Source: Salirhabdus sp. Marseille-P4669
GTDB lineage: Bacteria; Bacillota; Bacilli; Bacillales; Alkalibacillaceae
Reading direction: 5' to 3'
Length of the DNA stretch: 63,719 nt
Assembly: GCF_900240405.1 (NCBI RefSeq)
Contig: NZ_OEQK01000010.1
Coordinates: 1 to 63,719 of the forward strand
In this document: positions 20,073 to 32,485 of the stretch, piece after piece
How positions within the stretch are numbered: position 1 is the stretch's first letter
Layout of the letters: every line of letters starts with the position of its first letter
Position numbers and translations under genes: made by a program
Notes under the pieces: model-generated
The model's database searches: none
What the model was told of the DNA's origin: nothing
The model's input: the letters and a program-made list of their open reading frames with translations, nothing else

Positions 20073-20438
20073 ATGACTAAAGAACAAATTATCGACGCTA
20101 TTAAAGAAATGACAGTTCTTGAATTAAACGATCTTGTTAAAGCAATTGAAGAAGAATTTGGTGTAACTGCTGCTGCTCCTGTAGCTGTAGCTGGTGGAGC
20201 TGCTGGTGGAGCTGCTGCTGAAGAAAAAACTGAATTTGACGTAGTACTAACTGATGCTGGTGCTTCTAAAATTAAAGTTGTTAAAGCAGTTCGCGAAATC
20301 ACTGGCCTTGGCTTAAAAGACGCTAAAGATCTTGTAGATAACGCTCCTAAAGCTGTTAAAGAAGGCGTATCTAAAGAAGAAGCTGAAGAAGTTAAAGGTA
20401 AGCTTGAAGAAGCTGGTGCTTCTGTAGAAGTTAAGTAA
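20073..20438 (+). CDS. rplL: Ribosomal protein L7/L12
   Basis: The 121-residue stalk protein has an N-terminal dimerisation domain (1-35), an Ala/Gly-rich hinge (about 36-52) and a C-terminal factor-binding domain ([17 protein letters not shown] near residue 72). It recruits and activates translational GTPases. AGGAGG precedes the ATG, and a terminator follows. Confidence 0.97.
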   Translation: MTKEQIIDAIKEMTVLELNDLVKAIEEEFGVTAAAPVAVAGGAAGGAAAEEKTEFDVVLTDAGASKIKVVKAVREITGLGLKDAKDLVDNAPKAVKEGVSKEEAEEVKGKLEEAGASVEVK

Positions 20439-20457
20439 TTCAATTGAATAATAAGCT

Positions 20458-20486
20458 AAGCTCGCTATTTTAATGGCGGGCTTTTC
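20458..20486 (+). terminator. Terminator after rplL
   Basis: AAGCTCGC pairs with GCGGGCTT (one wobble) and runs into TTTT. Confidence 0.82.
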
Positions 20487-20568
20487 CTGTTTATATTATG
20501 AAAAAAATAGGTAGTATAAAAATAAGCGTTCCTGTGAATTACTTATTGAAATAAAGTAGGTGATCTAA

Positions 20569-21171
20569 ATGACTGATCATTATTATTCAAAAAATCCATC
20601 TTCAAAAAGTGAGCCAGTTAAATGGGAGTATGATTTACGAGGTACTCGCTTTCGTTTTACATCCGACTATGGGGTTTTTTCAAAAAGTGGTGTGGATTTT
20701 GGGTCGAAGTTATTAATAGAGCATTTTTCGGAACCAAACATCGAAGGGATGTTTTTAGATGTGGGGTGTGGGTATGGTGCTATCGGAATTACACTTGCAA
20801 AATCCTTTCCGAATCGAACCGTTCATATGATTGATGTAAATAATAGAGCGATCCAGCTTGCGAAACAAAATGCAGAAGAAAATGATGTTCAAAATGTAGA
20901 AGTGTTTGAAAGTGATGTGTTTTCGAAAGTGGAAAATCGCAATTATGCGAGTGTTGTTACGAATCCACCAATTCGAGCAGGGAAAAAGGTTGTGCACAGC
21001 ATTTTTGAACAAAGCTTTCAACACTTATCTAAAAATGGAAGTTTGTGGGTTGTAATTCAAAAGAAACAAGGGGCTCCATCTGCTATAAAGAAGTTGGAAG
21101 AGGTTTTTGGAGAAGTATCTGTAGTAAAAAAAGAAAAAGGTTACTATATCATAAGAGCAGACAAAGTTTAA
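20569..21171 (+). CDS. RsmC-like class I SAM-dependent methyltransferase (YbxB)
   Basis: The 200-residue protein has a Rossmann methyltransferase domain with motif I LDVGCGYGAIGI near residue 63, the acidic end of the second strand (MIDVNNRAI) and the NPPIRAG motif near 132, typical of RsmC/RlmG-type enzymes that methylate guanine N2 in rRNA. It equals YbxB, which lies between rplL and rpoB in Bacillus. The exact rRNA target is not shown by the sequence. Confidence 0.88.
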   Translation: MTDHYYSKNPSSKSEPVKWEYDLRGTRFRFTSDYGVFSKSGVDFGSKLLIEHFSEPNIEGMFLDVGCGYGAIGITLAKSFPNRTVHMIDVNNRAIQLAKQNAEENDVQNVEVFESDVFSKVENRNYASVVTNPPIRAGKKVVHSIFEQSFQHLSKNGSLWVVIQKKQGAPSAIKKLEEVFGEVSVVKKEKGYYIIRADKV

Positions 21172-21184
21172 GAGGATTTATAGT

Positions 21185-21214
21185 TTGACGAAATATTTCC
21201 AACTATGCTAATAT
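21185..21214 (+). promoter_or_regulatory. Promoter upstream of rpoB
   Basis: TTGACG at 21185-21190 and TAATAT at 21209-21214 are 18 bases apart, with TGC before the -10. It would give a leader of about 400 bases on rpoB-rpoC mRNA. Confidence 0.65.
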
Positions 21215-21228
21215 TGATAAATGCCAAC

Positions 21229-21264
21229 TAATATCTTTTGCTTGTCAAGAGGGTATTTTTTACA
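21229..21264 (+). terminator. Terminator or attenuator in the rpoB leader
   Basis: AATATCTTTT pairs imperfectly with AAGAGGGTATT around GCTTGTC, followed by TTTTT. It lies only a few bases after the predicted transcription start, so it may instead end transcripts arriving from rplJL-rsmC. Confidence 0.6.
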
Positions 21265-21352
21265 TTAAAAGGGTATAATTTGTATGAATAAATGGCAATA
21301 ATGATAAAATCGTTAAAAGTGAAGTTTATTTTTACATAACCTTAATTGAAGC

Positions 21353-21387
21353 AACAAGTTGGCTATTTAACGTTAAATAGGTTGCAG
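21353..21387 (+). other. Hairpin in the rpoB leader
   Basis: GCAAC...GTTGC encloses the perfect palindrome CTATTTAACGTTAAATAG in the 458-base gap before rpoB. The rest of the gap is AT-rich; a 76-codon frame at 21387-21617 does not look like a real protein. Confidence 0.5.
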
Positions 21388-21629
21388 TGAAGTCAACAAT
21401 CATTCGTATCTATTACGAATGTTCAATAATTGCTTTTGTTAGATCGTTAACAGATTTAATAAGAAGCAATTTCGACATGTGCTTTTGTCGAATCTTTTTC
21501 CTTTATGTCCTTTACTCTATTTTAACATTTATGGAGTGGAAAAGTATAAGGAAAATTATTATTTTACCAAAAATATTTTTTGGTGTAGTAAATGTTTTTT
21601 CAAATAAGCTTGTTTGAGGGGTGAATCAG

Positions 21630-24600
21630 TTGGCAGGTCAACTAGTTCAATATGGTCGACTACGTAAACGTCGAAGTTACGCGCGTATTAATGAAGTGTT
21701 GGAATTACCAAACCTGATTGAAATTCAAACTGCATCTTACCAATGGTTCTTAGATGAAGGTTTGAAGGAAATGTTTCAGGATATCTCTCCTATTGAAGAT
21801 TTTACTGGCAATCTTTCTTTAGAGTTTGTTGATTATAGTTTAGGAGAGCCTAAATACCCAGTAGATGAATCAAAAGAGCGAGACGTCACCTATTCTGCGC
21901 CCCTTCGTGTAAAGGTTCGTTTGCTTAACAAAGAATCTGGTGAAGTGAAAGAACAAGAAGTGTTCATGGGTGATTTTCCGCTTATGACAGACACGGGTAC
22001 CTTTGTTATTAATGGTGCAGAGCGTGTTATTGTTTCGCAATTAGTACGATCCCCGAGCGTTTATTTCAATGAGAAAATTGATAAAAACGGTAAAAAGGGA
22101 TATTCGGCTACTGTTATACCTAATAGAGGTGCATGGTTAGAGTTTGAAACAGATGCGAAAGATGTTGTGCATGTACGCATAGACCGTACTCGTAAATTGC
22201 CGATAACAGTATTATTACGTGCTCTTGGATTTGGAACGGATGAAGAAATTGTTCGTTTAATTGGAGAGAATGAATACTTACGTAATACATTAGACAAAGA
22301 CAACACAGAAAACAGCGAAAAGGCGTTGCTAGAAATATATGAACGTCTTCGTCCTGGAGAGCCCCCTACTGTAGAAAACGCGAAAAGCTTACTTGTTTCA
22401 CGTTTCTTTGATCCAAAACGTTATGATTTGGCTCATGTTGGACGTTATAAAATGAACAAGAAGCTTCATATAAAGAACCGCTTGTTTAATCAAGTTATTG
22501 CAGAGACAATTGTTGATCCTGAAACGGGTGAAGTGATTGCGAAAAAAGGCGACAAAATCGAACGTCGACTTTTAGATAAACTTTTGCCTTATTTAGAAGG
22601 GGCAGAAGAAAATTATGGTGAACAAATTTTAGAGCCTCATAACGGAGTTCTAGATGAACCAGTTCGCATTCAGTCTATAAAAATCATGGATCCTTCTGAT
22701 AAGGAAGGGGAAAAGACGATAAATGTAATTGGGAATGGTGGAGTTGAAAAGGAAATTAAGAATGTAACTCCAGCAGATATCCTTGCTTCTATTAGCTACT
22801 TCTTTAACTTATTACATGGAGTAGGGGATACGGATGATATCGATCACCTAGGTAACCGCCGATTACGTTCTGTTGGTGAGTTGCTACAAAACCAATTCCG
22901 TATTGGTTTATCTCGTATGGAGCGTGTAGTGCGGGAGCGTATGTCTATTCAAGACACCGACTCTATTACGCCGCAACAATTAATTAACATACGTCCAGTA
23001 ATTGCATCTATTAAAGAGTTTTTTGGAAGTTCTCAGTTATCTCAATTTATGGACCAAACAAATCCATTGGCGGAATTAACGCATAAACGTCGTCTTTCTG
23101 CATTGGGGCCTGGTGGTTTAACTCGTGAACGTGCCGGATTTGAGGTGCGTGACGTACACTATTCTCACTATGGCCGTATGTGTCCAATTGAAACGCCAGA
23201 GGGTCCAAACATTGGTTTGATTAACTCTCTATCTTCTTATTCAAAAGTGAATAAGTTTGGCTTTATTGAGACGCCATACCGTCGTGTTGACCCTGAAACA
23301 GGACGTGTAACGGAGCACATTGATTACTTAACTGCAGATGAAGAAGATAATTATGTTGTTGCTCAAGCGAACGCATTGTTGGGTGAAGATGGTTCATTCT
23401 TAGATGAGGAAGTGTTAGCTCGTTTCCGTGGTGAGAACACTGCAGTGCCTAAAGAGCGGATTGACTACATGGATGTTTCACCTAAGCAGGTTGTATCAGC
23501 TGCGACTGCGTGTATTCCGTTCTTGGAAAACGATGACTCCAACCGTGCTTTGATGGGTGCAAACATGCAACGTCAAGCGGTGCCGTTATTGAACCCTGAA
23601 GCACCACTTGTAGGTACAGGTATGGAATATGTATCAGGTAAGGACTCTGGTGCAGCAGTTATTTGTAGATATGATGGTATTGTAGAACATGTTGAAGCAA
23701 AGGAAGTTCATGTTCGTCGTATTTCTGTCGTTGATGGAAATGAAGTGAAAGGCGATTTAGATCGCTACAAGTTACAAAAATTCATTCGTTCGAACCAAGG
23801 CACATGCTATAACCAAAAACCAATTGTAGAAATTGGCGAACGTGTTCGTAAAGGTGAAATTCTTGCTGATGGTCCTTCCATGGAGCAAGGGGAGTTGGCG
23901 TTAGGTAGAAACGTGCTTGTAGCCTTTATGACATGGGATGGTTATAACTATGAGGATGCCATCATTATGAGTGAACGTCTAGTTAAAGACGATGTTTATA
24001 CATCTGTTCATATTGAAGAATATGAATCAGAAGCACGTGATACAAAGCTAGGGCCAGAAGAAATTACTCGAGATATTCCGAATGTTGGCGAAGACGCTCT
24101 TAAGAACTTGGATGAACGAGGAATTATTCGGGTTGGTGCTGAAGTATCCGATGGAGATTTATTGGTTGGTAAAGTTACGCCAAAAGGGGTAACAGAGCTA
24201 ACAGCGGAAGAAAGATTATTGCATGCGATCTTCGGTGAAAAAGCGAGAGAGGTTCGTGATACATCTCTTCGTGTTCCTCATGGCGGTGGAGGTATTGTCT
24301 TAGATGTGAAAATCTTCAACCGAGAAGATGGAGATGAGCTACCTCCAGGTGTAAATGAGCTTGTACGGGTATACGTTGTTCAAAAGCGTAAAATTCACCA
24401 AGGGGATAAAATGGCTGGACGTCACGGTAACAAAGGTGTTATCTCTCGTATACTACCAGAAGAAGATATGCCATTTTTACCTGATGGCACACCTGTTGAT
24501 ATTATGCTTAACCCATTAGGTGTACCTTCTCGTATGAATATTGGTCAGGTTCTAGAGTTACATCTAGGAATGGCTGCACGACAACTAGGAATTCACGTAG

Positions 24601-25178
24601 CTACGCCTGTATTTGATGGAGCTCGTGAAGAAGATGTTTGGGAAACAATTGAAGAAGCAGGAATGGCTAAAGATGCGAAGACGATTCTTTATGATGGTCG
24701 CTCTGGTGAGCCGTTTGATAACCGCGTTTCTGTTGGGGTCATGTATATGATCAAACTTGCTCACATGGTTGATGATAAGCTACATGCTCGTTCAACTGGT
24801 CCATACTCACTTGTTACGCAGCAGCCTCTTGGAGGTAAAGCGCAATTCGGTGGACAACGTTTTGGTGAGATGGAGGTATGGGCGCTTGAAGCATATGGTG
24901 CTGCTTATACACTTCAAGAAATCCTTACCGTTAAATCAGATGATGTTGTCGGTCGTGTTAAAACATACGAAGCTATTGTTAAAGGTGAAAATGTTCCAGA
25001 ACCAGGTGTTCCGGAGTCCTTCAAAGTATTAATAAAAGAGCTTCAAAGCTTAGGATTAGATGTGAAAATCCTTGCTGGTGACGAATCGGAAATTGAATTG
25101 AGAGATATGGAAGATGAAGACCAGTCGGCAGAACAATTAAATGTTAATATGGAATCGCGTGAAGAAGAAGCTAATTAA
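21630..25178 (+). CDS. rpoB: RNA polymerase beta subunit
   Basis: This 1182-residue beta subunit aligns along its length with Bacillus RpoB. The rifampicin region [20 protein letters not shown] (from about residue 471) has the sensitive-type residues Gln472, Asp475, His485 and Ser490 at the usual resistance positions. A TTG at 21630 is used because GAGGGG lies eight bases upstream and the resulting [10 protein letters not shown] matches B. subtilis, which also uses TTG. The in-frame GTG at 21621 overlaps the ribosome binding site. Confidence 0.97.
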   Translation: MAGQLVQYGRLRKRRSYARINEVLELPNLIEIQTASYQWFLDEGLKEMFQDISPIEDFTGNLSLEFVDYSLGEPKYPVDESKERDVTYSAPLRVKVRLLNKESGEVKEQEVFMGDFPLMTDTGTFVINGAERVIVSQLVRSPSVYFNEKIDKNGKKGYSATVIPNRGAWLEFETDAKDVVHVRIDRTRKLPITVLLRALGFGTDEEIVRLIGENEYLRNTLDKDNTENSEKALLEIYERLRPGEPPTVENAKSLLVSRFFDPKRYDLAHVGRYKMNKKLHIKNRLFNQVIAETIVDPETGEVIAKKGDKIERRLLDKLLPYLEGAEENYGEQILEPHNGVLDEPVRIQSIKIMDPSDKEGEKTINVIGNGGVEKEIKNVTPADILASISYFFNLLHGVGDTDDIDHLGNRRLRSVGELLQNQFRIGLSRMERVVRERMSIQDTDSITPQQLINIRPVIASIKEFFGSSQLSQFMDQTNPLAELTHKRRLSALGPGGLTRERAGFEVRDVHYSHYGRMCPIETPEGPNIGLINSLSSYSKVNKFGFIETPYRRVDPETGRVTEHIDYLTADEEDNYVVAQANALLGEDGSFLDEEVLARFRGENTAVPKERIDYMDVSPKQVVSAATACIPFLENDDSNRALMGANMQRQAVPLLNPEAPLVGTGMEYVSGKDSGAAVICRYDGIVEHVEAKEVHVRRISVVDGNEVKGDLDRYKLQKFIRSNQGTCYNQKPIVEIGERVRKGEILADGPSMEQGELALGRNVLVAFMTWDGYNYEDAIIMSERLVKDDVYTSVHIEEYESEARDTKLGPEEITRDIPNVGEDALKNLDERGIIRVGAEVSDGDLLVGKVTPKGVTELTAEERLLHAIFGEKAREVRDTSLRVPHGGGGIVLDVKIFNREDGDELPPGVNELVRVYVVQKRKIHQGDKMAGRHGNKGVISRILPEEDMPFLPDGTPVDIMLNPLGVPSRMNIGQVLELHLGMAARQLGIHVATPVFDGAREEDVWETIEEAGMAKDAKTILYDGRSGEPFDNRVSVGVMYMIKLAHMVDDKLHARSTGPYSLVTQQPLGGKAQFGGQRFGEMEVWALEAYGAAYTLQEILTVKSDDVVGRVKTYEAIVKGENVPEPGVPESFKVLIKELQSLGLDVKILAGDESEIELRDMEDEDQSAEQLNVNMESREEEAN

Positions 25179-25208
25179 TCTTTCTTGCGAATAAATTTTT
25201 AAAATAAA

Positions 25209-25238
25209 CCACAGTGGGTAAGGAAAAGCCCGCTGTGG
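25209..25238 (+). other. Hairpin between rpoB and rpoC
   Basis: CCACAG pairs with CTGTGG, with GGG/CCC inside. There is no T run, so it is more likely an RNA-stability or processing element than a terminator. Confidence 0.5.
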
Positions 25239-25299
25239 AGTTTGAAAGTAATCTTCTAGATCTAAAAAAATGCTAGATACTATAAGGGAGGTAGGCCCC

Positions 25300-28200
25300 T
25301 TGTTAGATGTAAATAACTTCGAATACATGAAAATTGGTTTAGCTTCACCCGATAAAATTCGCTCGTGGTCTTATGGTGAAGTTAAAAAGCCAGAAACAAT
25401 TAACTATCGTACGTTGAAACCCGAAAAAGACGGTCTATTTTGTGAAAGAATCTTTGGACCACAAAAAGACTGGGAATGTCATTGCGGCAAATATAAACGA
25501 GTTCGTTACAAAGGAATCGTTTGTGACAGATGTGGTGTAGAAGTAACAAAATCAAAAGTACGTAGAGAACGTATGGGGCATATTGAACTAGCAGCTCCTG
25601 TCTCACATATTTGGTACTTTAAAGGAATTCCAAGCCGTATGGGACTTGTTTTAGATATGTCTCCAAGAGCGCTAGAAGAAGTAATTTACTTTGCGGCTTA
25701 TATTGTAACAGACTCTGGTGATACTCCTCTTGAGAAGAAGCAATTGCTTTCTGAAAAGGAATATCGTCAGTATCGTGAAAAATATGGCCAAACATTCCAA
25801 GCTCAAATGGGTGCAGAAGCCATTCGTAAGCTATTGCAAGATATTAACTTAGAAAAAGAAGTAGATATATTGAAGGAAGAGCTTAAAACTGCTCAAGGAC
25901 AACGTAGAACAAGAGCTATTAAAAGATTGGAAGTTTTAGAGTCCTTTAGAAACTCTGGAAACGAACCGTCTTGGATGATTCTTGATGTTCTACCTGTTAT
26001 TCCGCCAGAATTACGTCCTATGGTTCAATTGGATGGTGGTCGTTTTGCTACTTCTGATCTAAATGATTTATATCGTCGTGTTATCAACCGCAACAATCGT
26101 TTGAAGCGTTTATTGGATCTAGGTGCACCAAGCATCATCGTACAAAACGAAAAGCGTATGTTGCAAGAAGCAGTTGATGCATTAATCGATAACGGTCGTA
26201 GAGGTCGTCCTGTTACAGGCCCAGGTAACCGTCCGTTAAAATCTCTTTCTCATATGCTGAAAGGGAAGCAAGGGCGCTTCCGTCAAAATCTACTAGGTAA
26301 GCGTGTGGACTACTCAGGTCGTTCCGTTATCGTAGTAGGACCAAACTTAAAAATGTACCAATGTGGTCTTCCGAAAGAGATGGCCATTGAATTATTTAAG
26401 CCTTTTGTTATGAAAGAGCTTGTTGAACGTAATATTGCTCATAACATTAAATCGGCTAAACGCAAAATTGAACGGTTGCATCCGGAAATTTGGGATGTTT
26501 TAGAGGATGTTATTAAGGAACACCCTGTATTATTAAACCGCGCACCAACCTTACACAGATTAGGTATTCAAGCATTTGAGCCAACATTAGTAGAAGGTCG
26601 TGCTATTCGCCTACACCCACTTGTATGTACTGCTTATAACGCAGACTTTGATGGTGACCAAATGGCGGTACACGTTCCATTGTCTGCAGAAGCTCAGGCG
26701 GAAGCGCGAATTTTAATGCTTGCCGCACAAAATATTTTGAATCCAAAAGATGGTAAGCCGGTTGTTACACCATCACAGGACATGGTGTTAGGTAACTACT
26801 ACTTAACATTAGAGCGTGAGGGTGCAGTAGGGGAAGGTAAAGTATTTAAGGACCTTGATGAAGCTGTTATTGCCTACAAAAATGGATATGTACATTTACA
26901 TACTCGTGTAGCTGTATATGCTGGTTCTTTAAATAACCCTACATTCACCGAAGAGCAAAATAACATGCTTATTTTGACAACTGTAGGGAAGCTCATCTTT
27001 AATAGCATTTTACCGAGCTCATTCCCATACTTAAATGAGCCTACAAAGAGTAATTTAGAGGTTAAGACTCCTGAAAAGTACTTTGTTGCAAAAGGCACAA
27101 ATATTAAAGAAGAGATAGCGAGTCGTGATATCATACCTCCTTTCAAGAAAGGTATGCTGGGAGATATCATTGCGGAAGTCTTTAAACGATACAAAATTAC
27201 AGAGACATCCAAAATGCTAGACCGCATGAAAGACCTTGGATTTGAATATTCCACAAGAGCAGGTATTACTGTTGGAGTGGCTGATATCGTGGTTTTACCA
27301 GAAAAACAAGAAATTTTAGATCGTGCCCAAGAAAAAGTGGATAAAGTATTGAAGCAGTTCCGTCGTGGTTTAATAACTGGTGAAGAACGCTATGATCGCG
27401 TTATCGCTATCTGGACAGAGTCAAAAGACGAAATCCAAGAAAAGCTTATGAAATCATTAGATAATTCAAACCCAATCTTCATGATGAGTGACTCAGGTGC
27501 TCGTGGTAACGCATCTAACTTTACACAGTTAGCTGGTATGCGTGGATTGATGGCGAACCCGTCTGGTAGAATTATCGAACTTCCAATCAAATCAAGCTTC
27601 CGTGAAGGTTTAACTGTATTAGAGTACTTTATCTCGACACACGGTGCCCGTAAAGGTCTTGCGGATACTGCGCTTAAAACAGCGGACTCTGGATACTTGA
27701 CTCGTCGTCTTGTTGATGTAGCCCAAGATGTTATTGTTCGTGAAGATGACTGTGGTACAGATCGTGGTTTAGAAGTATCGACAATTAAAGAGGGCGACGA
27801 AATAATCGAGCCTTTAATTGATCGTCTAATTGGCCGTGTAGCATTTAAGAAGGTTACAAACCCAGAAACTGGGGAAGTCATTGTAGGACGTAACGAGCTG
27901 ATTACAGAAGACCTTGCTAAGGATATTGTGAATGCGGGTATTGAAACATTGACAATCCGCTCTGTGTTCACATGTAATACGAAGCATGGTGTATGTAAGA
28001 AATGTTATGGACGTAATCTTGCGACTGGTGAGCAAGTTGATGTTGGAGAAGCGGTTGGTATCATTGCAGCTCAATCAATTGGTGAACCAGGTACGCAGCT
28101 TACAATGCGTACATTCCATACTGGTGGTGTAGCTGGAGACGATATTACCCAAGGTCTACCGCGTATCCAAGAGTTGTTTGAGGCTCGTAATCCGAAAGGG

Positions 28201-28914
28201 CAAGCAGTTATTTCAGAAATTTATGGTACAGTCGAAGACATTAATGAATTGAAAGATAAAATTGAAATTACCATTCAAGGTGAAGTAGAGCAACGTACTT
28301 ATAACGCACCGTATAACGCGAGACTTAAGGTGACGATAGGTGATACTGTAGAAGCAGGTCAAGAATTAAGCGAAGGTTCTGTGGATCCAAAAGAGTTACT
28401 TAAGATTAAAGGTACGGAAGGTGTTCAAACTTATATTCTACGTGAAGTGCAAAAAGTTTACCGTATGCAAGGGGTAGAAATTGCTGATAAACACGTAGAG
28501 GTAATGGTACGTCAAATGCTACGTAAGGTTCGAGTAGTAGAGTCAGGTGATACAGACGTTCTACCAGGATCTTTACTAGAGGTTCATCAATTCAAAGATG
28601 CAAACCAAAAAGTACTACTTAATAGTGAGCAACCTGCAGTCGGTAGACCAGTGTTACTTGGTATTACCAAAGCATCTCTTGAAACGGATTCCTTCTTATC
28701 CGCTGCTTCGTTCCAAGAAACAACTAGAGTTCTTACAGATGCAGCAATTAAAGGAAAACGTGATGAATTACTAGGATTGAAAGAAAATGTAATTATTGGT
28801 AAGCTGGTTCCTGCTGGTACAGGTATGAATCGTTACCGTAGTATTGAAATGAAGAAGAGCGTAGAACTCCCAACGGAAGCTGATTTTGTTGGTGAAGAAA
28901 TTACGACTCGATAA
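25300..28914 (+). CDS. rpoC: RNA polymerase beta' subunit
   Basis: The 1204-residue beta' subunit has the N-terminal zinc ligands Cys60, 62, 75 and 78, the catalytic NADFDGDQM motif (Asp449, 451, 453) that holds the active-site magnesium, and the second zinc site in [13 protein letters not shown] near residue 900. The TTG at 25300 follows AGGGAGG at suitable distance and gives [10 protein letters not shown], as in B. subtilis. It is transcribed with rpoB. Confidence 0.97.
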   Translation: MLDVNNFEYMKIGLASPDKIRSWSYGEVKKPETINYRTLKPEKDGLFCERIFGPQKDWECHCGKYKRVRYKGIVCDRCGVEVTKSKVRRERMGHIELAAPVSHIWYFKGIPSRMGLVLDMSPRALEEVIYFAAYIVTDSGDTPLEKKQLLSEKEYRQYREKYGQTFQAQMGAEAIRKLLQDINLEKEVDILKEELKTAQGQRRTRAIKRLEVLESFRNSGNEPSWMILDVLPVIPPELRPMVQLDGGRFATSDLNDLYRRVINRNNRLKRLLDLGAPSIIVQNEKRMLQEAVDALIDNGRRGRPVTGPGNRPLKSLSHMLKGKQGRFRQNLLGKRVDYSGRSVIVVGPNLKMYQCGLPKEMAIELFKPFVMKELVERNIAHNIKSAKRKIERLHPEIWDVLEDVIKEHPVLLNRAPTLHRLGIQAFEPTLVEGRAIRLHPLVCTAYNADFDGDQMAVHVPLSAEAQAEARILMLAAQNILNPKDGKPVVTPSQDMVLGNYYLTLEREGAVGEGKVFKDLDEAVIAYKNGYVHLHTRVAVYAGSLNNPTFTEEQNNMLILTTVGKLIFNSILPSSFPYLNEPTKSNLEVKTPEKYFVAKGTNIKEEIASRDIIPPFKKGMLGDIIAEVFKRYKITETSKMLDRMKDLGFEYSTRAGITVGVADIVVLPEKQEILDRAQEKVDKVLKQFRRGLITGEERYDRVIAIWTESKDEIQEKLMKSLDNSNPIFMMSDSGARGNASNFTQLAGMRGLMANPSGRIIELPIKSSFREGLTVLEYFISTHGARKGLADTALKTADSGYLTRRLVDVAQDVIVREDDCGTDRGLEVSTIKEGDEIIEPLIDRLIGRVAFKKVTNPETGEVIVGRNELITEDLAKDIVNAGIETLTIRSVFTCNTKHGVCKKCYGRNLATGEQVDVGEAVGIIAAQSIGEPGTQLTMRTFHTGGVAGDDITQGLPRIQELFEARNPKGQAVISEIYGTVEDINELKDKIEITIQGEVEQRTYNAPYNARLKVTIGDTVEAGQELSEGSVDPKELLKIKGTEGVQTYILREVQKVYRMQGVEIADKHVEVMVRQMLRKVRVVESGDTDVLPGSLLEVHQFKDANQKVLLNSEQPAVGRPVLLGITKASLETDSFLSAASFQETTRVLTDAAIKGKRDELLGLKENVIIGKLVPAGTGMNRYRSIEMKKSVELPTEADFVGEEITTR

Positions 28915-28931
28915 AGTAAAAGAAGTTAAAT

Positions 28932-29006
28932 GAAGTGCCTTGAATTATCACCAAAATTATATTGACATTAAAACGTCAAGATGATAGTATATTCAAGGTG
29001 CTTCAA
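28932..29006 (+). repeat. Inverted repeat flanking the promoter of the L7Ae-family gene
   Basis: TGAAGTGCCTTGAAT (28932-28946) and ATTCAAGGTGCTTCA (28991-29005) are reverse complements except at two central bases, which become G-U wobbles in RNA. The arms lie on either side of a sigma-A promoter. This could be an operator for a dimeric regulator or the stem of a long-loop structure ending rpoBC. Confidence 0.5.
28962..28990 (+). promoter_or_regulatory. Sigma-A promoter before the L7Ae-family gene
   Basis: TTGACA at 28962-28967 and TAGTAT at 28985-28990 are 17 bases apart. It probably serves the L7Ae-family gene and rpsL-rpsG-fusA. Confidence 0.7.
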
Positions 29007-29035
29007 TTTAACCTTGGTGCTTTGGAGGATGTACA

Positions 29036-29287
29036 ATGTCTTATGAAAAAGTAGCACAGGCTAAGTCGCAAGTAATAATAGGCACAAAGCAAACAGTAAA
29101 AGCTATGAAAAATGGCGAAATTCAAGAGGTTGTTGTTGCAAAAGATGCAGAACGACGTGTCACTGAAAAAGTAGTTAATCTAGCGATTGAGTTGGATTTA
29201 CCGATCGTTCATGTAGATTCCATGAAAGAATTGGGAAAAGCTTGCGGTATAGACGTTGGTGCAGCTACTGTCGCTATTAAGAAATAG
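29036..29287 (+). CDS. rplGB: L7Ae-family RNA-binding protein (YbxF)
   Basis: The 83-residue protein is of the L7Ae/L30e/S12e family that binds kink-turn RNA. It matches YbxF, found between rpoC and rpsL in Bacillus. YbxF binds k-turns in vitro and associates with ribosomes, but is not an established core ribosomal protein. The characteristic [10 protein letters not shown] segment is near the C-terminus. GGAGG precedes the ATG. Confidence 0.9.
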   Translation: MSYEKVAQAKSQVIIGTKQTVKAMKNGEIQEVVVAKDAERRVTEKVVNLAIELDLPIVHVDSMKELGKACGIDVGAATVAIKK

Positions 29288-29389
29288 TGCTTTATAGATA
29301 AGTGTGCTTTTGCCGTTGTTTTTTTTCGTTTATAATGAACCACCTGGGTGTGTGGTATTACAACGATACAAGAAAGGAGGAAAATTACG

Positions 29390-29803
29390 ATGCCAACAAT
29401 TAACCAATTAGTTCGCAGAGGTCGTACTTCTAAATCAAAGAAGTCTGACTCACCAGCATTAAATAAAGGTTACAACAGCTTCAAAAAATCTTTAACAAAC
29501 CAATCTTCTCCTCAAAAACGTGGAGTATGTACTCGTGTAGGTACTCTAACACCTAAGAAGCCGAACTCAGCATTACGTAAATATGCGCGTGTTCGTTTAA
29601 CTAACGGTATTGAGGTTACGGCGTACATCCCTGGAATTGGTCACAACCTACAAGAGCACAGTGTTGTGTTGATCCGTGGTGGACGTGTTAAAGACTTACC
29701 TGGTGTTCGCTATCACATTGTTCGTGGTGCACTTGACACTGCAGGTGTTGAAGGTCGTCAACAAGGCCGTTCTAAATACGGTACGAAGAGACCTAAAAAA
29801 TAA
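29390..29803 (+). CDS. rpsL: Ribosomal protein S12
   Basis: This 137-residue decoding-centre protein carries the [15 protein letters not shown] segment with lysine at the classical streptomycin-resistance position, the sensitive type. The ATG at 29390 is chosen because AAAGGAGG lies about nine bases upstream. It leads rpsL-rpsG-fusA-tuf. Confidence 0.97.
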   Translation: MPTINQLVRRGRTSKSKKSDSPALNKGYNSFKKSLTNQSSPQKRGVCTRVGTLTPKKPNSALRKYARVRLTNGIEVTAYIPGIGHNLQEHSVVLIRGGRVKDLPGVRYHIVRGALDTAGVEGRQQGRSKYGTKRPKK

Positions 29804-29850
29804 TGGAATACAAATAAAGAATTTAAGCAAAATGGAAAGGAGGGGAACGC

Positions 29851-30321
29851 ATGCCTCGTAAAGGTCCAGTAGCTAAGCGTGATGTGTTACCTGATCCAAT
29901 ATATAATTCAAAACTTGTTACTCGTTTAATCAATCAAATCATGGTTGATGGTAAACGTGGAACTGCACAAAAGATTCTATATAACGCTTTTGAACTAGTG
30001 AAAGAGCGTAGTGGAAACGATCCAATGGAAGTATTCGAACAAGCAATGAAAAATGTAATGCCTGTTCTTGAAGTACGTGCGCGTCGTGTTGGGGGTTCTA
30101 ACTATCAAGTACCGGTAGAAGTTCGTCCAGAACGTCGTCAAGCTTTAGGTCTTCGTCACATTGTATTATATTCACGTCAACGTGGAGAAAAAACAATGGA
30201 AGAACGTCTTGCAAACGAAATTTTAGATGCAGCTAACAATACAGGTGCTTCTGTAAAACGTCGTGAAGATATGCATAAAATGGCTGAAGCTAACAAAGCA
30301 TTTGCTCATTATCGTTGGTAA
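29851..30321 (+). CDS. rpsG: Ribosomal protein S7
   Basis: This 156-residue S7 starts assembly of the 30S head and contacts E-site tRNA. It is full length and colinear with Bacillus S7. AAAGGAGGGG precedes the ATG. Confidence 0.97.
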   Translation: MPRKGPVAKRDVLPDPIYNSKLVTRLINQIMVDGKRGTAQKILYNAFELVKERSGNDPMEVFEQAMKNVMPVLEVRARRVGGSNYQVPVEVRPERRQALGLRHIVLYSRQRGEKTMEERLANEILDAANNTGASVKRREDMHKMAEANKAFAHYRW

Positions 30322-30366
30322 AAACCAAAAATCCAATAAACTTTACTCTAGGAAGGAGAAAAATAT

Positions 30367-32445
30367 ATGGCTAGAGAGTTCTCCTTGGAAAAGACTCGTA
30401 ATATTGGTATCATGGCTCACATTGATGCCGGTAAAACAACAACTACAGAGCGTATTCTTTTCTATACAGGACGTATCCATAAAATCGGGGAAACTCATGA
30501 AGGTGCTTCCCAAATGGACTGGATGGAACAAGAACAAGAACGCGGTATCACGATTACATCTGCTGCAACAACTGCACAATGGAAAGGACACCGTGTAAAC
30601 ATCATTGATACACCAGGACACGTAGACTTTACAGTTGAAGTTGAACGTTCCCTTCGTGTATTAGATGGTGCTGTTACAGTATTAGATGCGCAATCTGGTG
30701 TAGAGCCTCAAACAGAAACAGTTTGGCGCCAAGCAACAACATACGGAGTTCCGCGTATCGTATTCATTAATAAAATGGATAAAACAGGAGCAGATTTCTT
30801 ATACTCTGTAAGTACCCTACATGATCGTCTAGGAGCTAATGCGCATCCTGTTCAGCTTCCGATTGGTGCTGAAGATCAATTTGAAGGTATCATTGATTTG
30901 ATTACAATGGAGGCATACTTCTATGAAGATGATCTTGGTACTCGTACAGAATCTAAACCGATTCCAGATGAGTACAAGGATAAAGCAGAAGAGTTACGCA
31001 ACCAGCTAGTTGAAGCGGTAGCAGAAGTTGATGAAGAATTAATGATGAAATATCTTGAAGGTGAAGAGATTTCCGTTGATGAATTAAATGCTGCTATTCG
31101 TAAAGCTACTCTTGCAGTAGAATTCTATCCAGTATTCTGTGGATCTGCATTTAAAAACAAAGGTGTTCAGCTAATGTTAGATGGTGTTATTGAATATTTA
31201 CCATCTCCATTAGATATTCCTCCAATTGAAGGTACAGTTGGTGATACAGAAGAAAAGGTTGTTCGTCGTGCAGATGACAACGAACCATTCTCTGCCCTTG
31301 CTTTTAAAGTTATGACAGATCCATACGTAGGTAAACTTACATTCTTCCGTGTGTATTCTGGTACACTTGAATCTGGTACGTATGTTAAAAACTCCACGAA
31401 GGATAAGCGTGAACGTGTAGGGCGTATCTTACAAATGCATGCTAACAGTCGTGAAGAAATTAGCCAAGTATATTCAGGTGATATCGCTGCAGCGGTTGGA
31501 TTAAAAGATACAGCTACTGGGGATACTCTTTGTGGAGAAAAAGATAATGTTATCTTAGAATCTATGGAATTCCCAGAACCAGTTATTTCTGTTGCGATCG
31601 AACCGAAATCGAAGGCAGACCAAGACAAAATGTCTGTTGCACTAGGTAAACTAGCTGAAGAAGATCCTACTTTCCGTACAGAAACAAACGTTGAAACTGG
31701 TCAAACAATTATCTCAGGTATGGGTGAACTTCACCTTGATATCATTGTTGACCGTTTGAAGCGTGAGTTTAAGGTGGAAGCTAATGTAGGTGCTCCTCAA
31801 GTAGCATACCGTGAAACATTCCGTCAAGCTGCTGAAGTTGAAGGTAAATTCGTTCGTCAGTCTGGTGGTCGTGGTCAATACGGTCACGTTTGGGTTAAAT
31901 TTGAACCTAATGAAGAAGGCGCAGGATTCGAATTTACGAACGCAATCGTTGGTGGTGTTGTTCCTCGTGAATACATCCCATCAGTTGAAGCTGGTATTAA
32001 AGAAGCACTAGATAATGGAGTATTAGCTGGATACCCACTAATCGACATTAAAGCTACTTTATATGATGGTTCTTACCATGATGTTGACTCAAGTGAGATG
32101 GCATTTAAAGTTGCTGCATCTATGGCTCTTAAAGCAGCTAAAAACAAGTGTAACCCAGTTATACTTGAACCAATGATGAAAGTAGAAGTTGTAATTCCAG
32201 AAGAATACATGGGAGATATCATGGGTGATATTACTTCACGCCGTGGTCGTGTAGAAGGAATGGGTGCACGTGGTAATGCACAGGTTGTAAACGCGTTTGT
32301 TCCTCTTTCTGAAATGTTTGGTTATGCAACATCTCTACGTTCAAATACACAAGGTCGTGGAACTTACACAATGCACTTTGACCATTATGAAGAAGTTCCA
32401 AAAACAATCTCAGAAGAAATTATTAAGAAAAATAGTGGAGAGTAA
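30367..32445 (+). CDS. fusA: Elongation factor G
   Basis: EF-G, 692 residues, drives translocation with GTP. The G1 motif AHIDAGKT is at residues 17-24, followed by the ERGITI switch segment, DTPGHVD and NKMD, and domains II-V are complete. AAGGAGA precedes the ATG. Confidence 0.98.
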   Translation: MAREFSLEKTRNIGIMAHIDAGKTTTTERILFYTGRIHKIGETHEGASQMDWMEQEQERGITITSAATTAQWKGHRVNIIDTPGHVDFTVEVERSLRVLDGAVTVLDAQSGVEPQTETVWRQATTYGVPRIVFINKMDKTGADFLYSVSTLHDRLGANAHPVQLPIGAEDQFEGIIDLITMEAYFYEDDLGTRTESKPIPDEYKDKAEELRNQLVEAVAEVDEELMMKYLEGEEISVDELNAAIRKATLAVEFYPVFCGSAFKNKGVQLMLDGVIEYLPSPLDIPPIEGTVGDTEEKVVRRADDNEPFSALAFKVMTDPYVGKLTFFRVYSGTLESGTYVKNSTKDKRERVGRILQMHANSREEISQVYSGDIAAAVGLKDTATGDTLCGEKDNVILESMEFPEPVISVAIEPKSKADQDKMSVALGKLAEEDPTFRTETNVETGQTIISGMGELHLDIIVDRLKREFKVEANVGAPQVAYRETFRQAAEVEGKFVRQSGGRGQYGHVWVKFEPNEEGAGFEFTNAIVGGVVPREYIPSVEAGIKEALDNGVLAGYPLIDIKATLYDGSYHDVDSSEMAFKVAASMALKAAKNKCNPVILEPMMKVEVVIPEEYMGDIMGDITSRRGRVEGMGARGNAQVVNAFVPLSEMFGYATSLRSNTQGRGTYTMHFDHYEEVPKTISEEIIKKNSGE

Positions 32446-32485
32446 TTGATTTTTTTCAATACATCCATTATAAATAGGTTATAAG

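Noticed and set aside
21387-21617. 76-codon frame in the rpoB leader
   Set aside because: Low-complexity, hydrophobic and Cys/Phe-rich content, no good ribosome binding site, and overlap with leader hairpins. It looks like chance in AT-rich DNA.
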